Origin: Streptomyces sp. WMMC500 | GTDB lineage: Bacteria; Actinomycetota; Actinomycetes; Streptomycetales; Streptomycetaceae | Assembly (NCBI RefSeq): GCF_027497195.1 | Contig: NZ_CP114905.1 | Span: forward strand, 8,410,001 to 8,474,000 | Direction: 5' to 3' | Length of the DNA: 64,000 bases | In this document: piece after piece, positions 1 through 7,904 of the stretch | How positions within the stretch are numbered: position 1 is the first letter of the stretch | Layout of the letters: each line of letters opens with the position of its first letter | Position numbers and translations under genes: made by a program | Notes under the pieces: generated by a model | The model's database searches: none | Seen by the model: the letters and a program-made list of their open reading frames with translations, nothing else | Told to the model about the DNA's origin: nothing

Positions 1-850
1 GGGCGGCGTCCTGGCGCAGCAGCCGCAGCACCCGCTCCAGGTCCTCCAGCGCCTCCCGGCCGGTGTCCTCGATCGCGCGCAGCGCCCGCTCGGTGAACTC
101 GGGCGACCCCGCCGCCCGGGCGGCGCCGGCCTGCACCACGGCGACGGTCAGCGCGTGCCCGATGGTGTCGTGCAGCTCGCGGGCCAGCCGGTTGTGCTCC
201 AGAAGACGTTCGGTGCGCTCCTCCAGCGCGGTCAGCCGCTCGGCGGCCGAGGGGCCCAGCAGCCGGGGCGCCAGGGCCGCGACCAGCGAGCCGAAGGCCC
301 AGGCGAGCGCGAGCGACGCCGCCACCGGGACCGGGGCGAGCAGCGGGTACGCACCGTGCCATCTGCCCGGGAGGGGCAGGACGTCCGAGTCGAACCACCG
401 CCACTGGGAGGCGGAGGTCAGCGCCACGGCGAGGAAGACGCCCTGGGCGGTGGTCACGGCGGCCACGAACCCCAGCCACATCCGCAGCACCAGCCAGGCG
501 AAGACCCGGCCGCGGTCGCTCCAGGCGACGGCAGGCGTGTGCGCGAGCCGCGGCTCCCGCCGCTCCTCCCGGGCGTGCGGCCCCGGGAACAGCAGCAGCC
601 GGGCCTGCATGGCCTCCAGGACCCGGGTCGCGGGGACCGCCGCGGCGACGGCGAGGAGCGGGACCGGGGCGAGGGCGAGGAAGCCGTAGCCGAGCAGGGC
701 CGGCCCGTCGTCCGGCCCCAGGACGAACGCGCCCAGCAGGGGCAGTGCCGCGGCGATCAGCAGGTGCAGCAACCGCGTGTACGTCACCGCCCGCAGCGCC
801 GGCCGCAGCGGGCGGGGGAGGGACCGGGTGGTTCGTGGCACGCCGTCCAT
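1..850 (-). CDS. Sensor histidine kinase, NarL/DesK class (C-terminus cut by window edge)
   Basis: This is a membrane-bound two-component kinase. It starts at the ATG at 848-850 (MDGVPRTTRSL) and runs off the left edge after about 283 residues, so the catalytic ATPase domain is missing. Several hydrophobic segments fill residues about 25-75 and 115-195. The HisKA_3 dimerisation helix follows, with the motif RELHDTIGH and the phospho-acceptor His at residue 227. That motif is typical of kinases paired with LuxR/NarL response regulators. No regulator is adjacent inside the window; its partner should lie to the left. It is divergent from the ABC exporter at 951, which kinases of this type often control, but that link is inferred from position only. 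Confidence 0.9.
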   Translation of the reverse strand, partial: MDGVPRTTRSLPRPLRPALRAVTYTRLLHLLIAAALPLLGAFVLGPDDGPALLGYGFLALAPVPLLAVAAAVPATRVLEAMQARLLLFPGPHAREERREPRLAHTPAVAWSDRGRVFAWLVLRMWLGFVAAVTTAQGVFLAVALTSASQWRWFDSDVLPLPGRWHGAYPLLAPVPVAASLALAWAFGSLVAALAPRLLGPSAAERLTALEERTERLLEHNRLARELHDTIGHALTVAVVQAGAARAAGSPEFTERALRAIEDTGREALEDLERVLRLLRQDAA

Positions 851-950
851 CGTGCCAGCGCCGTCCGGGGCGCGGCTCCCCCGCACGGGGGAGGGCGAAC
901 CCGCGCGCGGGGGAGGCCCCGGCACCGCCCCGACCGGCAGCGTGGCCCGT

Positions 951-1694
951 ATGACAGCAGCAACAGCCATCGAGGTCCGCGACCTGACCAAGGACTACGG
1001 GGACGTCCGGGCCCTCGACGCCCTGACGTTCACCGTCCGGCCCGGCCGCGTCACCGGCTTCCTCGGCCCCAACGGCGCCGGCAAGTCCACCACCATGCGC
1101 CTCGTCCTCGGCCTGGACCGGGCCACCTCCGGCACCGCCACCGTCGGCGGCCGGCCGTACCCGGAGCTGGCCGACCCCCTCCGGCACGTGGGCGCCCTCC
1201 TCGACGCGCAGGCCGCGCACGGCTCCCGCACCGGCCGCGCGCACCTGCGCGCGCTGGCCGCGAGCAACGGCCTGCCGGACGCCCGCGTCACCGAGGTGCT
1301 GCGGCTGACCGGGATCGAGTCCGCCGCGGGCCGGCGGGTACGGACGTACTCGCTCGGCATGCGCCAGCGCCTCGGCATCGCCGCCGCGCTGCTCGGCGAC
1401 CCGCCCGTGCTGCTGCTGGACGAGCCGTCCAACGGGCTCGACCCCGAGGGCATCGTGTGGATCCGGGGGCTGCTGCGCCGGCTGGCCGACGACGGCCGCA
1501 CCGTGCTCGTCTCCAGCCACCTGATGGCGGAGACCGCCGCGTTTGCCGACCACCTCGTGGTGCTCGGCCGCGGCCGGCTCCTCGCCGACTCGCCGCTGGC
1601 GGAGTTCGTGGCGGGCCGGACCGACCTGGAGGAGGCGTACCTCCGGCTGACCGCCTCGGCGGCGGAGTTCACCAGCGAGACGAAGGAGTCCTGA
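951..1694 (+). CDS. ABC transporter ATP-binding protein (ABC-2 exporter)
   Basis: A 247-residue ABC ATPase that powers export through the permease encoded just downstream. Walker A is GPNGAGKST (residues 39-47), the signature is YSLGMRQRL, and Walker B is PVLLLDEPSNGLD; the switch His lies in VSSHL. The family resembles DrrA/CcmA-like drug or lipid exporters. I chose the ATG at 951 because the conserved fold begins a few residues later (EVRDLTKDYG); an open frame extends upstream to 777, but that stretch is low-complexity and non-homologous. The gene ends 4 bp before the permease start and overlaps its ribosome binding site, so the two are co-translated. The substrate cannot be told from sequence. 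Confidence 0.93.
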   Translation: MTAATAIEVRDLTKDYGDVRALDALTFTVRPGRVTGFLGPNGAGKSTTMRLVLGLDRATSGTATVGGRPYPELADPLRHVGALLDAQAAHGSRTGRAHLRALAASNGLPDARVTEVLRLTGIESAAGRRVRTYSLGMRQRLGIAAALLGDPPVLLLDEPSNGLDPEGIVWIRGLLRRLADDGRTVLVSSHLMAETAAFADHLVVLGRGRLLADSPLAEFVAGRTDLEEAYLRLTASAAEFTSETKES

Positions 1695-1698
1695 GACG

Positions 1699-2439
1699 AT
1701 GAGTGCCACCGCCGTACTCCGCTCCGAGTGGATCAAGATCACGACGCTGCGCGGCACCGTGTGGTCGCTGGCCTGCATCCTGCTCGCCACCGCCGGCTTC
1801 GGGATCCTCGCCAACGCCACCCTCGGCGGCGCCGAGTCCGAGGAGCGCGACTTCGACCCGCTGTTCTCCGTCCTCGTGGGCATCGGCCCCGGGCAGATCG
1901 CCGCGATCGTCTTCGGCACGCTCGCGGTCTCCTCCGAGTACCAGAGCGGACTGATCCGCGCCACGCTCGCCGCGGTGCCGCGGCGCGGGCTGCTCTACGG
2001 TGCCAAGCTCGTGCACGTCGGCGGGCTCGCGCTCGCCGTCGGGCTGGTGACCACCCTCGTGTCGTTCCTCGCCGGCGGCGCCGCCCTCGGCGACCGGGCG
2101 CTCGGCCTCGGCGACGCCGCCGCCGTGCGCGGCGTCGTGGGCGGCGCGGTCTACCTGGCGCTCATGGCGCTGCTCGCCGCGGGGCTCGCCGCCGTGCTGC
2201 GCAGCGGCATCGCGGTGCTGGGCATCCTGATCCCGTTCGTGCTGGTGGTGTCCATGGTGCTCGGCACCGGGTCGTCGGCGGGCGTCGCGGACTACCTGCC
2301 GGACCGCGCGGGTCAGCAGGTGATCTACGCCGACCCGCCGACCGACGTGCCGCCGCTCGCGGGGCTGGCCGTGACCGCGCTCTGGACCGGGGCGGCCGTG
2401 CTGGCCGGCTGGTGGACGCTGCGGCGGCGGGACGCGTAG
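1699..2439 (+). CDS. ABC-2 type transporter permease
   Basis: A 246-residue membrane protein with about six hydrophobic segments, acting as the membrane half of the exporter with the preceding ATPase. The N-terminal sequence SEWIKITTLRGTVWSLACILL is typical of ABC-2 permeases of the Streptomyces YxlG/ABC-2 group. The start ATG at 1699 is preceded by GAAGGAG (1683-1689), which sits inside the end of the ATPase gene. It converges with purB, whose stop is 40 bp away. The function is transport of an unknown substrate, possibly a peptide antibiotic or lipid; kinase plus ABC-2 pairs often act in envelope-stress or antimicrobial responses, but that is inference. Confidence 0.9.
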   Translation: MSATAVLRSEWIKITTLRGTVWSLACILLATAGFGILANATLGGAESEERDFDPLFSVLVGIGPGQIAAIVFGTLAVSSEYQSGLIRATLAAVPRRGLLYGAKLVHVGGLALAVGLVTTLVSFLAGGAALGDRALGLGDAAAVRGVVGGAVYLALMALLAAGLAAVLRSGIAVLGILIPFVLVVSMVLGTGSSAGVADYLPDRAGQQVIYADPPTDVPPLAGLAVTALWTGAAVLAGWWTLRRRDA

Positions 2440-2478
2440 CCGCGGAGGCGGGGGCTCAGGGAGCCGGGGCGGGCGGTG

Positions 2479-3918
2479 TCACAGGATCGCCCCGGGCGCG
2501 TACCCCGCCGCCTCCGGGTGCCGCTTCACGACCTCCTCGACCCGCGCCGCCACCGCCGCCACCTGCTCCTCCGCCGCGCCGGTGAACGCCAGCCGGTCCG
2601 CCATCAGCGCCTCAAGACGGTCCCGGTCCAGCGGAATGCGGTCGTCGGCGGCGAGCCGGTCGAGGAGTTCGTTGCGCTCTACGCCGCGCTCGCGCATCGC
2701 CAGCGCCGCGGCGACCGCGTGCTCCTTGACCGCCTCGTGCGCCTCCTCCCGGCCGACCCCGGCCCGTACCGCCGCCATCAGCACCTTGGTGGTGGCCAGG
2801 AACGGAAGGTAGCGGTCCAGCTCGCGGGCGATCACCGCAGGGAATGCGCCGAACTCGTCCAGCACCGTCAGGAACGTCTCCAGCAGCCCGTCGAGCGCGA
2901 AGAACGCGTCCGGCAGCGCCACGCGGCGTACCACCGAGCAGGACACGTCACCCTCGTTCCAGGTGTCGCCCGCCAGCTCCGCGGTCATCGAGGCGTACCC
3001 GCGCAGGATCACCATCAGGCCGTTCACACGCTCGCAGGAGCGGGTGTTCATCTTGTGCGGCATCGCGGACGAGCCGACCTGGCCCGGCTGGAAGCCCTCG
3101 GTGACCAGCTCGTGCCCGGCCATCAGCCGGATCGTCTTCGCCAGCGACGACGGGGCGGCGGCGACCTGCACCAGCGCCGCGACCACGTCGTAGTCGAGCG
3201 AGCGCGGGTAGACCTGGCCGACGGAGGTGAAGGCGCGGGCGAAGCCCAGGTGGCCGGCGACCCGGCGCTCCAGCTCCGCCAGCCGCGCGGCGCCCTCCGT
3301 GCCGCCGCCGAGCAGGTCGAGCATGTCCTGCGCGGTGCCGACCGGGCCCTTGACGCCGCGCAGCGGGTAGCGCGCGAGCAGGTCCTCGACGCGGCCGTAC
3401 GCGACCAGCAGCTCGTCGGCGGCCGTGGCGAACCTCTTGCCCAGCGTGGTGGCCTGCGCGGCGACGTTGTGCGAGCGGCCGGCCATCACCAGCCCGGCGT
3501 GCTCGCCGGCCAGCCGGCCCAGCCGCGCCAGCACCGCGACCGCGCGGTCGCGGACCAGTTCCAGGGACTGCCGCACCTGCAACTGCTCCACGTTCTCCGT
3601 CAGGTCGCGCGAGGTCATGCCCTTGTGGATCTGCTCGTGCCCGGCGAGCGCGTTGAACTCCTCGATCCGGGCCTTCACATCGTGCCGCGTGACCTTCTCG
3701 CGCTCGGCGATCGAGGCGAGGTCGACGTCTTCCAGCACGCGCTCGTAGTCCGCGGCGGCCCCCTCGGGCACGTCGATCCCCAGATCGCGCTGGGCGCACA
3801 GCACGGCGAGCCACAGGCGGCGCTCCAGGACGACCTTGTGCTCGGGGGACCAGAGGGCGGCCAGCTCGGCGGAGGCGTAGCGGGCGGCCAGGACGTTGGG
3901 GATGCGCGGCTTGTTCAC
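2479..3918 (-). CDS. purB: Adenylosuccinate lyase
   Basis: Cytosolic enzyme of purine synthesis that splits SAICAR to AICAR and adenylosuccinate to AMP, releasing fumarate. It has 479 residues, normal for the actinobacterial form. The fumarate-lyase signature GSSAMPHKMN is present, along with the substrate-binding stretches KGMTSRDLTENV and MAGRSHNVAAQATT. The GTG at 3916-3918 (VNKPRIPNVLAARYAS) is the chosen start because the conserved N-terminus begins there, although the frame stays open far upstream to 4494 and no strong ribosome binding site is visible. It is a single gene with no purine-pathway neighbours. Confidence 0.96.
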   Translation of the reverse strand: MNKPRIPNVLAARYASAELAALWSPEHKVVLERRLWLAVLCAQRDLGIDVPEGAAADYERVLEDVDLASIAEREKVTRHDVKARIEEFNALAGHEQIHKGMTSRDLTENVEQLQVRQSLELVRDRAVAVLARLGRLAGEHAGLVMAGRSHNVAAQATTLGKRFATAADELLVAYGRVEDLLARYPLRGVKGPVGTAQDMLDLLGGGTEGAARLAELERRVAGHLGFARAFTSVGQVYPRSLDYDVVAALVQVAAAPSSLAKTIRLMAGHELVTEGFQPGQVGSSAMPHKMNTRSCERVNGLMVILRGYASMTAELAGDTWNEGDVSCSVVRRVALPDAFFALDGLLETFLTVLDEFGAFPAVIARELDRYLPFLATTKVLMAAVRAGVGREEAHEAVKEHAVAAALAMRERGVERNELLDRLAADDRIPLDRDRLEALMADRLAFTGAAEEQVAAVAARVEEVVKRHPEAAGYAPGAIL

Positions 3919-4013
3919 GTGGGGAGATTCTACGGGGCCGGGCGGCCGGCCCGCGGCGGCGGACGGCCCGGGCGTACGGAGAGGGAGCCGGCGCCGGTGC
4001 GCCGGCTGACGCG

Positions 4014-4787
4014 TCAGGCGTCGTACGGCAGCAGCTCCGGGCGCTTCGGCGCGCGGCCGTCGCCGGAGGAGCGGCCGGTGAGCCGGCGGTGCACCCAGGG
4101 CAGCAGGTGCGTACGGGCGAAGCGGACGTCCGCGGTCCGGCGGGTGAGCCACGGCGGCCGCGGCGCCGGCGGCGGCAGCGGGCCCGTCCAGTCGTACCCG
4201 GGAGCCCCGCCCAGCGTCTGCCACACGGCCTCGCCGACCCGGCGGTGGCCCTCCGGCGTCAGGTGCAGCCGGTCGTCGTCCCACAGCCGTACGTCGCGGA
4301 GCACGTCGGCGCCGTAGAGGTCGACGACCAGCGCGCCGTGCCGCGCGGCGAGGTCGTCGACGTGCGCGAAGAGCCGTTCCATCCGCGGCCTGACCCGCTC
4401 CAGGACCCGGCCGTCGCGCCCCGGGCTGCGCATCAGCACGAGCTGCTTGCAACTCGGTGCCAGCCGCGCCACGGCCTCTTCGAGCACGTCGCACACCCGG
4501 TCCATGTCGCAGCGCGGCCGGATCGCGTCGTTGAGGCCGCCGACGAGGGTGATGACGTCGGCCTCCATGGCGGCGGCCCGGTCGACCTGCTCGTCGAGGA
4601 TCTGGCGGATGAGCTTGCCGCGGACGGCCAGGTTCGCGTAGCGGAAGCCGGGCTGCGCCGCCGCGAGGCGGGCCGCGAGGAGGTCCGCCCAGCCGCGGTA
4701 GGAGCCGTCGGGCTGCAGGTCGGACATGCCTTCCGTGAAGGAGTCGCCGACCGCGACGAAACTGGTGTAACGGGCATTCAGGTCCAT
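4014..4787 (-). CDS. SGNH/GDSL-family lipase or esterase
   Basis: A 257-residue serine hydrolase of the SGNH fold, probably acting on an ester. Block I is GDSFTEG (about residues 14-20, catalytic Ser), block III is the GGLND motif (Asn), and block V is DDRLHLTPEGH, giving the Asp and His of the catalytic pair. There is no signal peptide, so it is probably cytoplasmic. The C-terminal 60 residues are Arg/Pro-rich and extend beyond the hydrolase fold. Proteins of this subgroup are common in Streptomyces, but their substrates are unassigned. It lies 95 bp from the purB start and reads in the same direction, so it could be weakly co-transcribed. Confidence 0.9.
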   Translation of the reverse strand: MDLNARYTSFVAVGDSFTEGMSDLQPDGSYRGWADLLAARLAAAQPGFRYANLAVRGKLIRQILDEQVDRAAAMEADVITLVGGLNDAIRPRCDMDRVCDVLEEAVARLAPSCKQLVLMRSPGRDGRVLERVRPRMERLFAHVDDLAARHGALVVDLYGADVLRDVRLWDDDRLHLTPEGHRRVGEAVWQTLGGAPGYDWTGPLPPPAPRPPWLTRRTADVRFARTHLLPWVHRRLTGRSSGDGRAPKRPELLPYDA

Positions 4788-4844
4788 GGCGCCGCCGATC
4801 CTACCCGCCGCCGCGGCCCGTCTCCCCGGCGGCCGGGCCGCAGG

Positions 4845-5858
4845 TCACGACTGGCTGCCGACCAGCTCGCGGAGCACGTCCTCCATGGTCACCAGGCCCG
4901 TCACCCGGCCGTCCGCGTCGGTGACCGCGGTCAGGTGGGTGCGGCTGCGGCGCATGGCGGTCAGCACGTCGTCCAGCGGCGCGCTCGCGCGCACCCGGGC
5001 GATGCGGCGCATGGCCGTACGCGGGAACGGCGTCTCGCGGCCGGCGGCGCCGAGGGCGTCCTTGACGTGCAGATAGCCGAGGATCCGGCCGCCGTCGTCC
5101 ACCACCGGGAAGCGGGAGAAGCCGGATTCCACGGCCAGGGCCTCCAGCGCCTCCGGGGTGACGCCGACGGGCGCGGTCACCACGTGCCCGGTGGGCACCA
5201 CCACGTCCCCGACGGGGCGGCGGCCCAGCTCCAGCGAGTCGCGCAGCCGCTCGGCCGAGCGGTCGTCGAGCAGCGCCGCCTCCGCGGAGTCCGCCACCAT
5301 GCGGGCCAGGTCGGCGTCGGAGAACGACGCCGCGACCTCGTCGCGGGTCTGCACGCGCAGCAGCCTGAGCAGCGCGTTGGCGAAGGCGTTGACCGTGAAG
5401 ACGACGGGGCGCAGTCCGTGGGTGAGCGCGACCAGCGGCGGGCCGAGCAGCAGCGCGGAGCGCACCGGGTCGGCCAGCGCCACGTTCTTCGGCACCATCT
5501 CGCCGAGCAGCATGTGCAGGTACGTCGCAACGGCCAGGGCGATGGCGAACGAGATCGGGTGCACGAGACCGTGCGGCACCCCCACGGCGTCGAAGAGCGG
5601 CTCCAGCAGGTGCGCGATGGCCGGCTCGGCGACGACGCCGAGGACCAGCGTGCACAGCGTGATGCCGAGCTGGGCCGCCGCCATCAGCGTGGAGACGTGC
5701 TCCAGGCCCCAGATCACGCGGCGTGCCCGGCGGTCGCCGTCCTGGGCGTACGGCTCGATCTGGCTGCGCCGCACCGAGATGAGCGCGAACTCCGCGCCTA
5801 CGAAGAACGCGTTGAGCACGAGCGTCAGCAGCCCGACGAGCAACTGGACGGCGGTCAT
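4845..5858 (-). CDS. CNNM/HlyC-family membrane protein with CBS pair (second of tandem pair)
   Basis: A 337-residue membrane protein: an N-terminal CNNM (DUF21) domain with about four hydrophobic segments (residues 1-190), then a CBS pair (about 195-330) with the motifs FPVVDDGGRILGYLHVKD and LTAVTDADGRVTGLVTMEDVL. CNNM/CorC proteins are linked to Mg2+ or Co2+ efflux and its regulation by nucleotides bound to the CBS domains; many are misannotated as haemolysins. Unlike its partner it has no CorC_HlyC domain. Its start codon overlaps the stop of the upstream paralogue by 4 bp (ATGA), so the two are translationally coupled and probably form a heteromeric complex. Confidence 0.92.
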   Translation of the reverse strand: MTAVQLLVGLLTLVLNAFFVGAEFALISVRRSQIEPYAQDGDRRARRVIWGLEHVSTLMAAAQLGITLCTLVLGVVAEPAIAHLLEPLFDAVGVPHGLVHPISFAIALAVATYLHMLLGEMVPKNVALADPVRSALLLGPPLVALTHGLRPVVFTVNAFANALLRLLRVQTRDEVAASFSDADLARMVADSAEAALLDDRSAERLRDSLELGRRPVGDVVVPTGHVVTAPVGVTPEALEALAVESGFSRFPVVDDGGRILGYLHVKDALGAAGRETPFPRTAMRRIARVRASAPLDDVLTAMRRSRTHLTAVTDADGRVTGLVTMEDVLRELVGSQS

Positions 5859-7258
5859 CGGGGCTCCTCCCTCCCGGTCCCGGTGCCGGTCCCGGTGCCG
5901 GTGCCGGTGCTGCCGCGTGCGCCGCCGGGGTCGGCGTCGTCGGGCTCCGGGCCCGGCGGCGGAGCGTGCAGCAGGACGCGCGCCGCGCGCCGCCCGGCCG
6001 CGTCCACGACGTCCAGCCGCCAGCCGTCGACGTCCAGCGCGTCGCCGTCGACGGGGATGCGGCCCAGCTCGGTGGCGACCAGCCCGGCCAGCGTCTCGTA
6101 CGGACCCTCCGGCACCCGCAGGCCGATCTCCGCGAGCTGGTCGGGGCGCACCCCGCCGTCGGCGTCGAAGAGCATCCGGCCGTCCGGGTCCGCACCGCTG
6201 GGCAGCAGGTCGGGCGTCTCCAGCGGGTCGTGCTCGTCCCGCACCTGGCCGATGACCTCCTCGACGACGTCCTCCATGGTGACCACCCCGGCGGTGCCGC
6301 CGTACTCGTCGATCACGACCGCCATGGAGTGCCTGTCCGTCAGCCGGTCCATCAGGTGGTCGACGGTGAGCGTCTCCGGCACCAGCACCGGGTCCCGCAG
6401 CAGCCGGTTCAGCGGGTGGCGGGCGCGGCGGCCGGCGGGGACGCCGAGGACGTCCTTGACGTGCACGTAGCCGAGGACGGAGTCCAGGCTGCCGCGGTAG
6501 ACGGGGAAGCGGGACAGACCGGTGGCGCGGGAGGCGTCGACGACGTCACCGGCGCTTGCGTCCGCCTCCAGCGCGACGACCTGCATCCGGGGCGTCATCA
6601 CGTTCTCCGCCGTCAGATTCGCGAGCCCCAGGGTGCGGACGAACAACTCGGCGGTGTCGGCCTCCAGCGAGCCCTTCTTCGCCGAGTGCCGGGCCAGTGC
6701 GGCGAGTTCCTGCGGGCTGCGCGCGGAGGCCAGCTCCTCCGCCGGTTCCAGGCCCATCAGCCGCAGCACCCGGTTGGCGGTGTTGTTCAGGTGGCCGATG
6801 AACGGGCGGAAGACGGCGCTGAACGTGTGCTGGAAGGCCGAGACGCGCTTGGCCATGGCCAGGGGCCGGGAGATGGCCCAGTTCTTGGGCACCAGCTCGC
6901 CGACGACCATGAGCACGACGGTCGACAGCGCCGTGCCCAGCACGAGCGCGACACCGGAGGTGGCCGAGTCCGGTACCCCCACCGCGCGCAGCGGGCCGCG
7001 GAGCAGGGCGGCGATGGACGGCTCGGCCAGCATGCCGACGACGAGGTTGGTGACGGTGATGCCGAGCTGCGCGCCGGAGAGCTGGAACGTCAGGCTGCGT
7101 ACGGCCTGCAGGGCGCTGGCCGCGCCGCGCTCGCCGCGGTCCACGGCCCGCTCCAGCTCCGCTCGCTCCACCGTCGTCAGCGAGAACTCGGCGGCCACGA
7201 ACAGGCCGCAGGCCAGGCAGAGCGCCAGGGCCAGGACCAGCAGCAGCACCTCGGTCAT
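5855..7258 (-). CDS. CNNM/HlyC-family membrane protein with CBS pair and CorC_HlyC domain (first of tandem pair)
   Basis: A 467-residue membrane protein with a CNNM domain (residues about 1-195), a CBS pair (about 215-335; FPVYRGSLDSVLGYVHVKD and MAVVIDEYGGTAGVVTMEDVVEEVIG) and a C-terminal CorC_HlyC domain (about 350-430, with GRMLFDADGG and DVDGWRLDVVD). It probably takes part in divalent cation homeostasis at the membrane. The last 20 residues are an oddity: a (Gly-Thr)n run encoded by six near-identical hexamers at 5873-5908. It is followed by its paralogue with a 4-bp overlap. The ATG at 7256-7258 agrees with the conserved hydrophobic N-terminus. Confidence 0.92.
   Translation of the reverse strand: MTEVLLLVLALALCLACGLFVAAEFSLTTVERAELERAVDRGERGAASALQAVRSLTFQLSGAQLGITVTNLVVGMLAEPSIAALLRGPLRAVGVPDSATSGVALVLGTALSTVVLMVVGELVPKNWAISRPLAMAKRVSAFQHTFSAVFRPFIGHLNNTANRVLRLMGLEPAEELASARSPQELAALARHSAKKGSLEADTAELFVRTLGLANLTAENVMTPRMQVVALEADASAGDVVDASRATGLSRFPVYRGSLDSVLGYVHVKDVLGVPAGRRARHPLNRLLRDPVLVPETLTVDHLMDRLTDRHSMAVVIDEYGGTAGVVTMEDVVEEVIGQVRDEHDPLETPDLLPSGADPDGRMLFDADGGVRPDQLAEIGLRVPEGPYETLAGLVATELGRIPVDGDALDVDGWRLDVVDAAGRRAARVLLHAPPPGPEPDDADPGGARGSTGTGTGTGTGTGREEPR
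5873..5908. repeat. Hexamer tandem repeat in the tail of the CNNM gene
   Basis: Six head-to-tail copies of CCCGGT/GCCGGT lie at the 3' end of the CNNM gene. On the coding strand they read as alternating Gly-Thr. Each copy keeps the frame, so copy-number change would only alter the length of a disordered tail. Confidence 0.85.
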
Positions 7259-7315
7259 CGGGTCACCTCCGTCTCATGATCACGCAGGGTCGCGGCGGTC
7301 GCGCGGTGACGGCGG

Positions 7316-7753
7316 TCAGCCGGCCGCAAGCGGCTTGACCCAGCGGCTCCACTGCTCCTGGCGGACGTACCCGCCGGCGTGCCAGGCGTGGTGCGCCCGC
7401 TCGTTGCGGTCCAGCACCATCGCGTCCGCGCGCCGGCCGCCGAAGGCGGCGAACCGCCGCTCCGCCGCGGCCAGCAGCGCGGTGCCGACGCCGCGGCGGC
7501 GGTGGCCGGGGTGCACGGCCAGCCGGTACAGGTGGCAGCGCCAGCCGTCGAACCCGGCGATGACGGTGCCCGCCAGCTCCCCGCCGCGCTCGGCGAGCAG
7601 CAGCGCGCCCGGGTCCCGCTCCAGCAGCCCGGCGACGCCCGCGTCGTCGTCGCTGACGGAGGTTCCCTCCGCCGCCTCTTTCCAGAACGCGAGCACCGCC
7701 GGCACGTCCGCGGGCTCCGCGGCCCGGATGTGGAGATCGTCCATGTCCGGCAT
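7316..7753 (-). CDS. GNAT-family N-acetyltransferase
   Basis: A 145-residue acetyltransferase using acetyl-CoA. The CoA-binding motif A is clear: LYRLAVHPGHRRRGVGTALLAAAER (quoted in part: HRRRGVGTAL). The C-terminal part has NERAHHAWHAGGYV, equivalent to the usual motif-B helix and final strand. I chose the ATG at 7751-7753 (MPDMDDLHIRAAEP) because conservation starts there; the open frame reaches back to 7888 with Arg/Gly-rich filler. The substrate is unknown. It sits alone between the CNNM pair and the MacB-like exporter, separated from the latter by 150 bp. Confidence 0.9.
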   Translation of the reverse strand: MPDMDDLHIRAAEPADVPAVLAFWKEAAEGTSVSDDDAGVAGLLERDPGALLLAERGGELAGTVIAGFDGWRCHLYRLAVHPGHRRRGVGTALLAAAERRFAAFGGRRADAMVLDRNERAHHAWHAGGYVRQEQWSRWVKPLAAG

Positions 7754-7904
7754 CCCATCACCGGGTCCCCGCCCGCGTCGACCGTATTCGGCTGACGCGG
7801 GGGCCCCGGCAGCCCGCGTGGGGCCGGTGCGCGCCCGGCCCGCCCGGGCGCCGCGTACGGTCGCACGCCACCCCTCGCGTACGGGCACTCCACCCGGGCC
7901 GCGG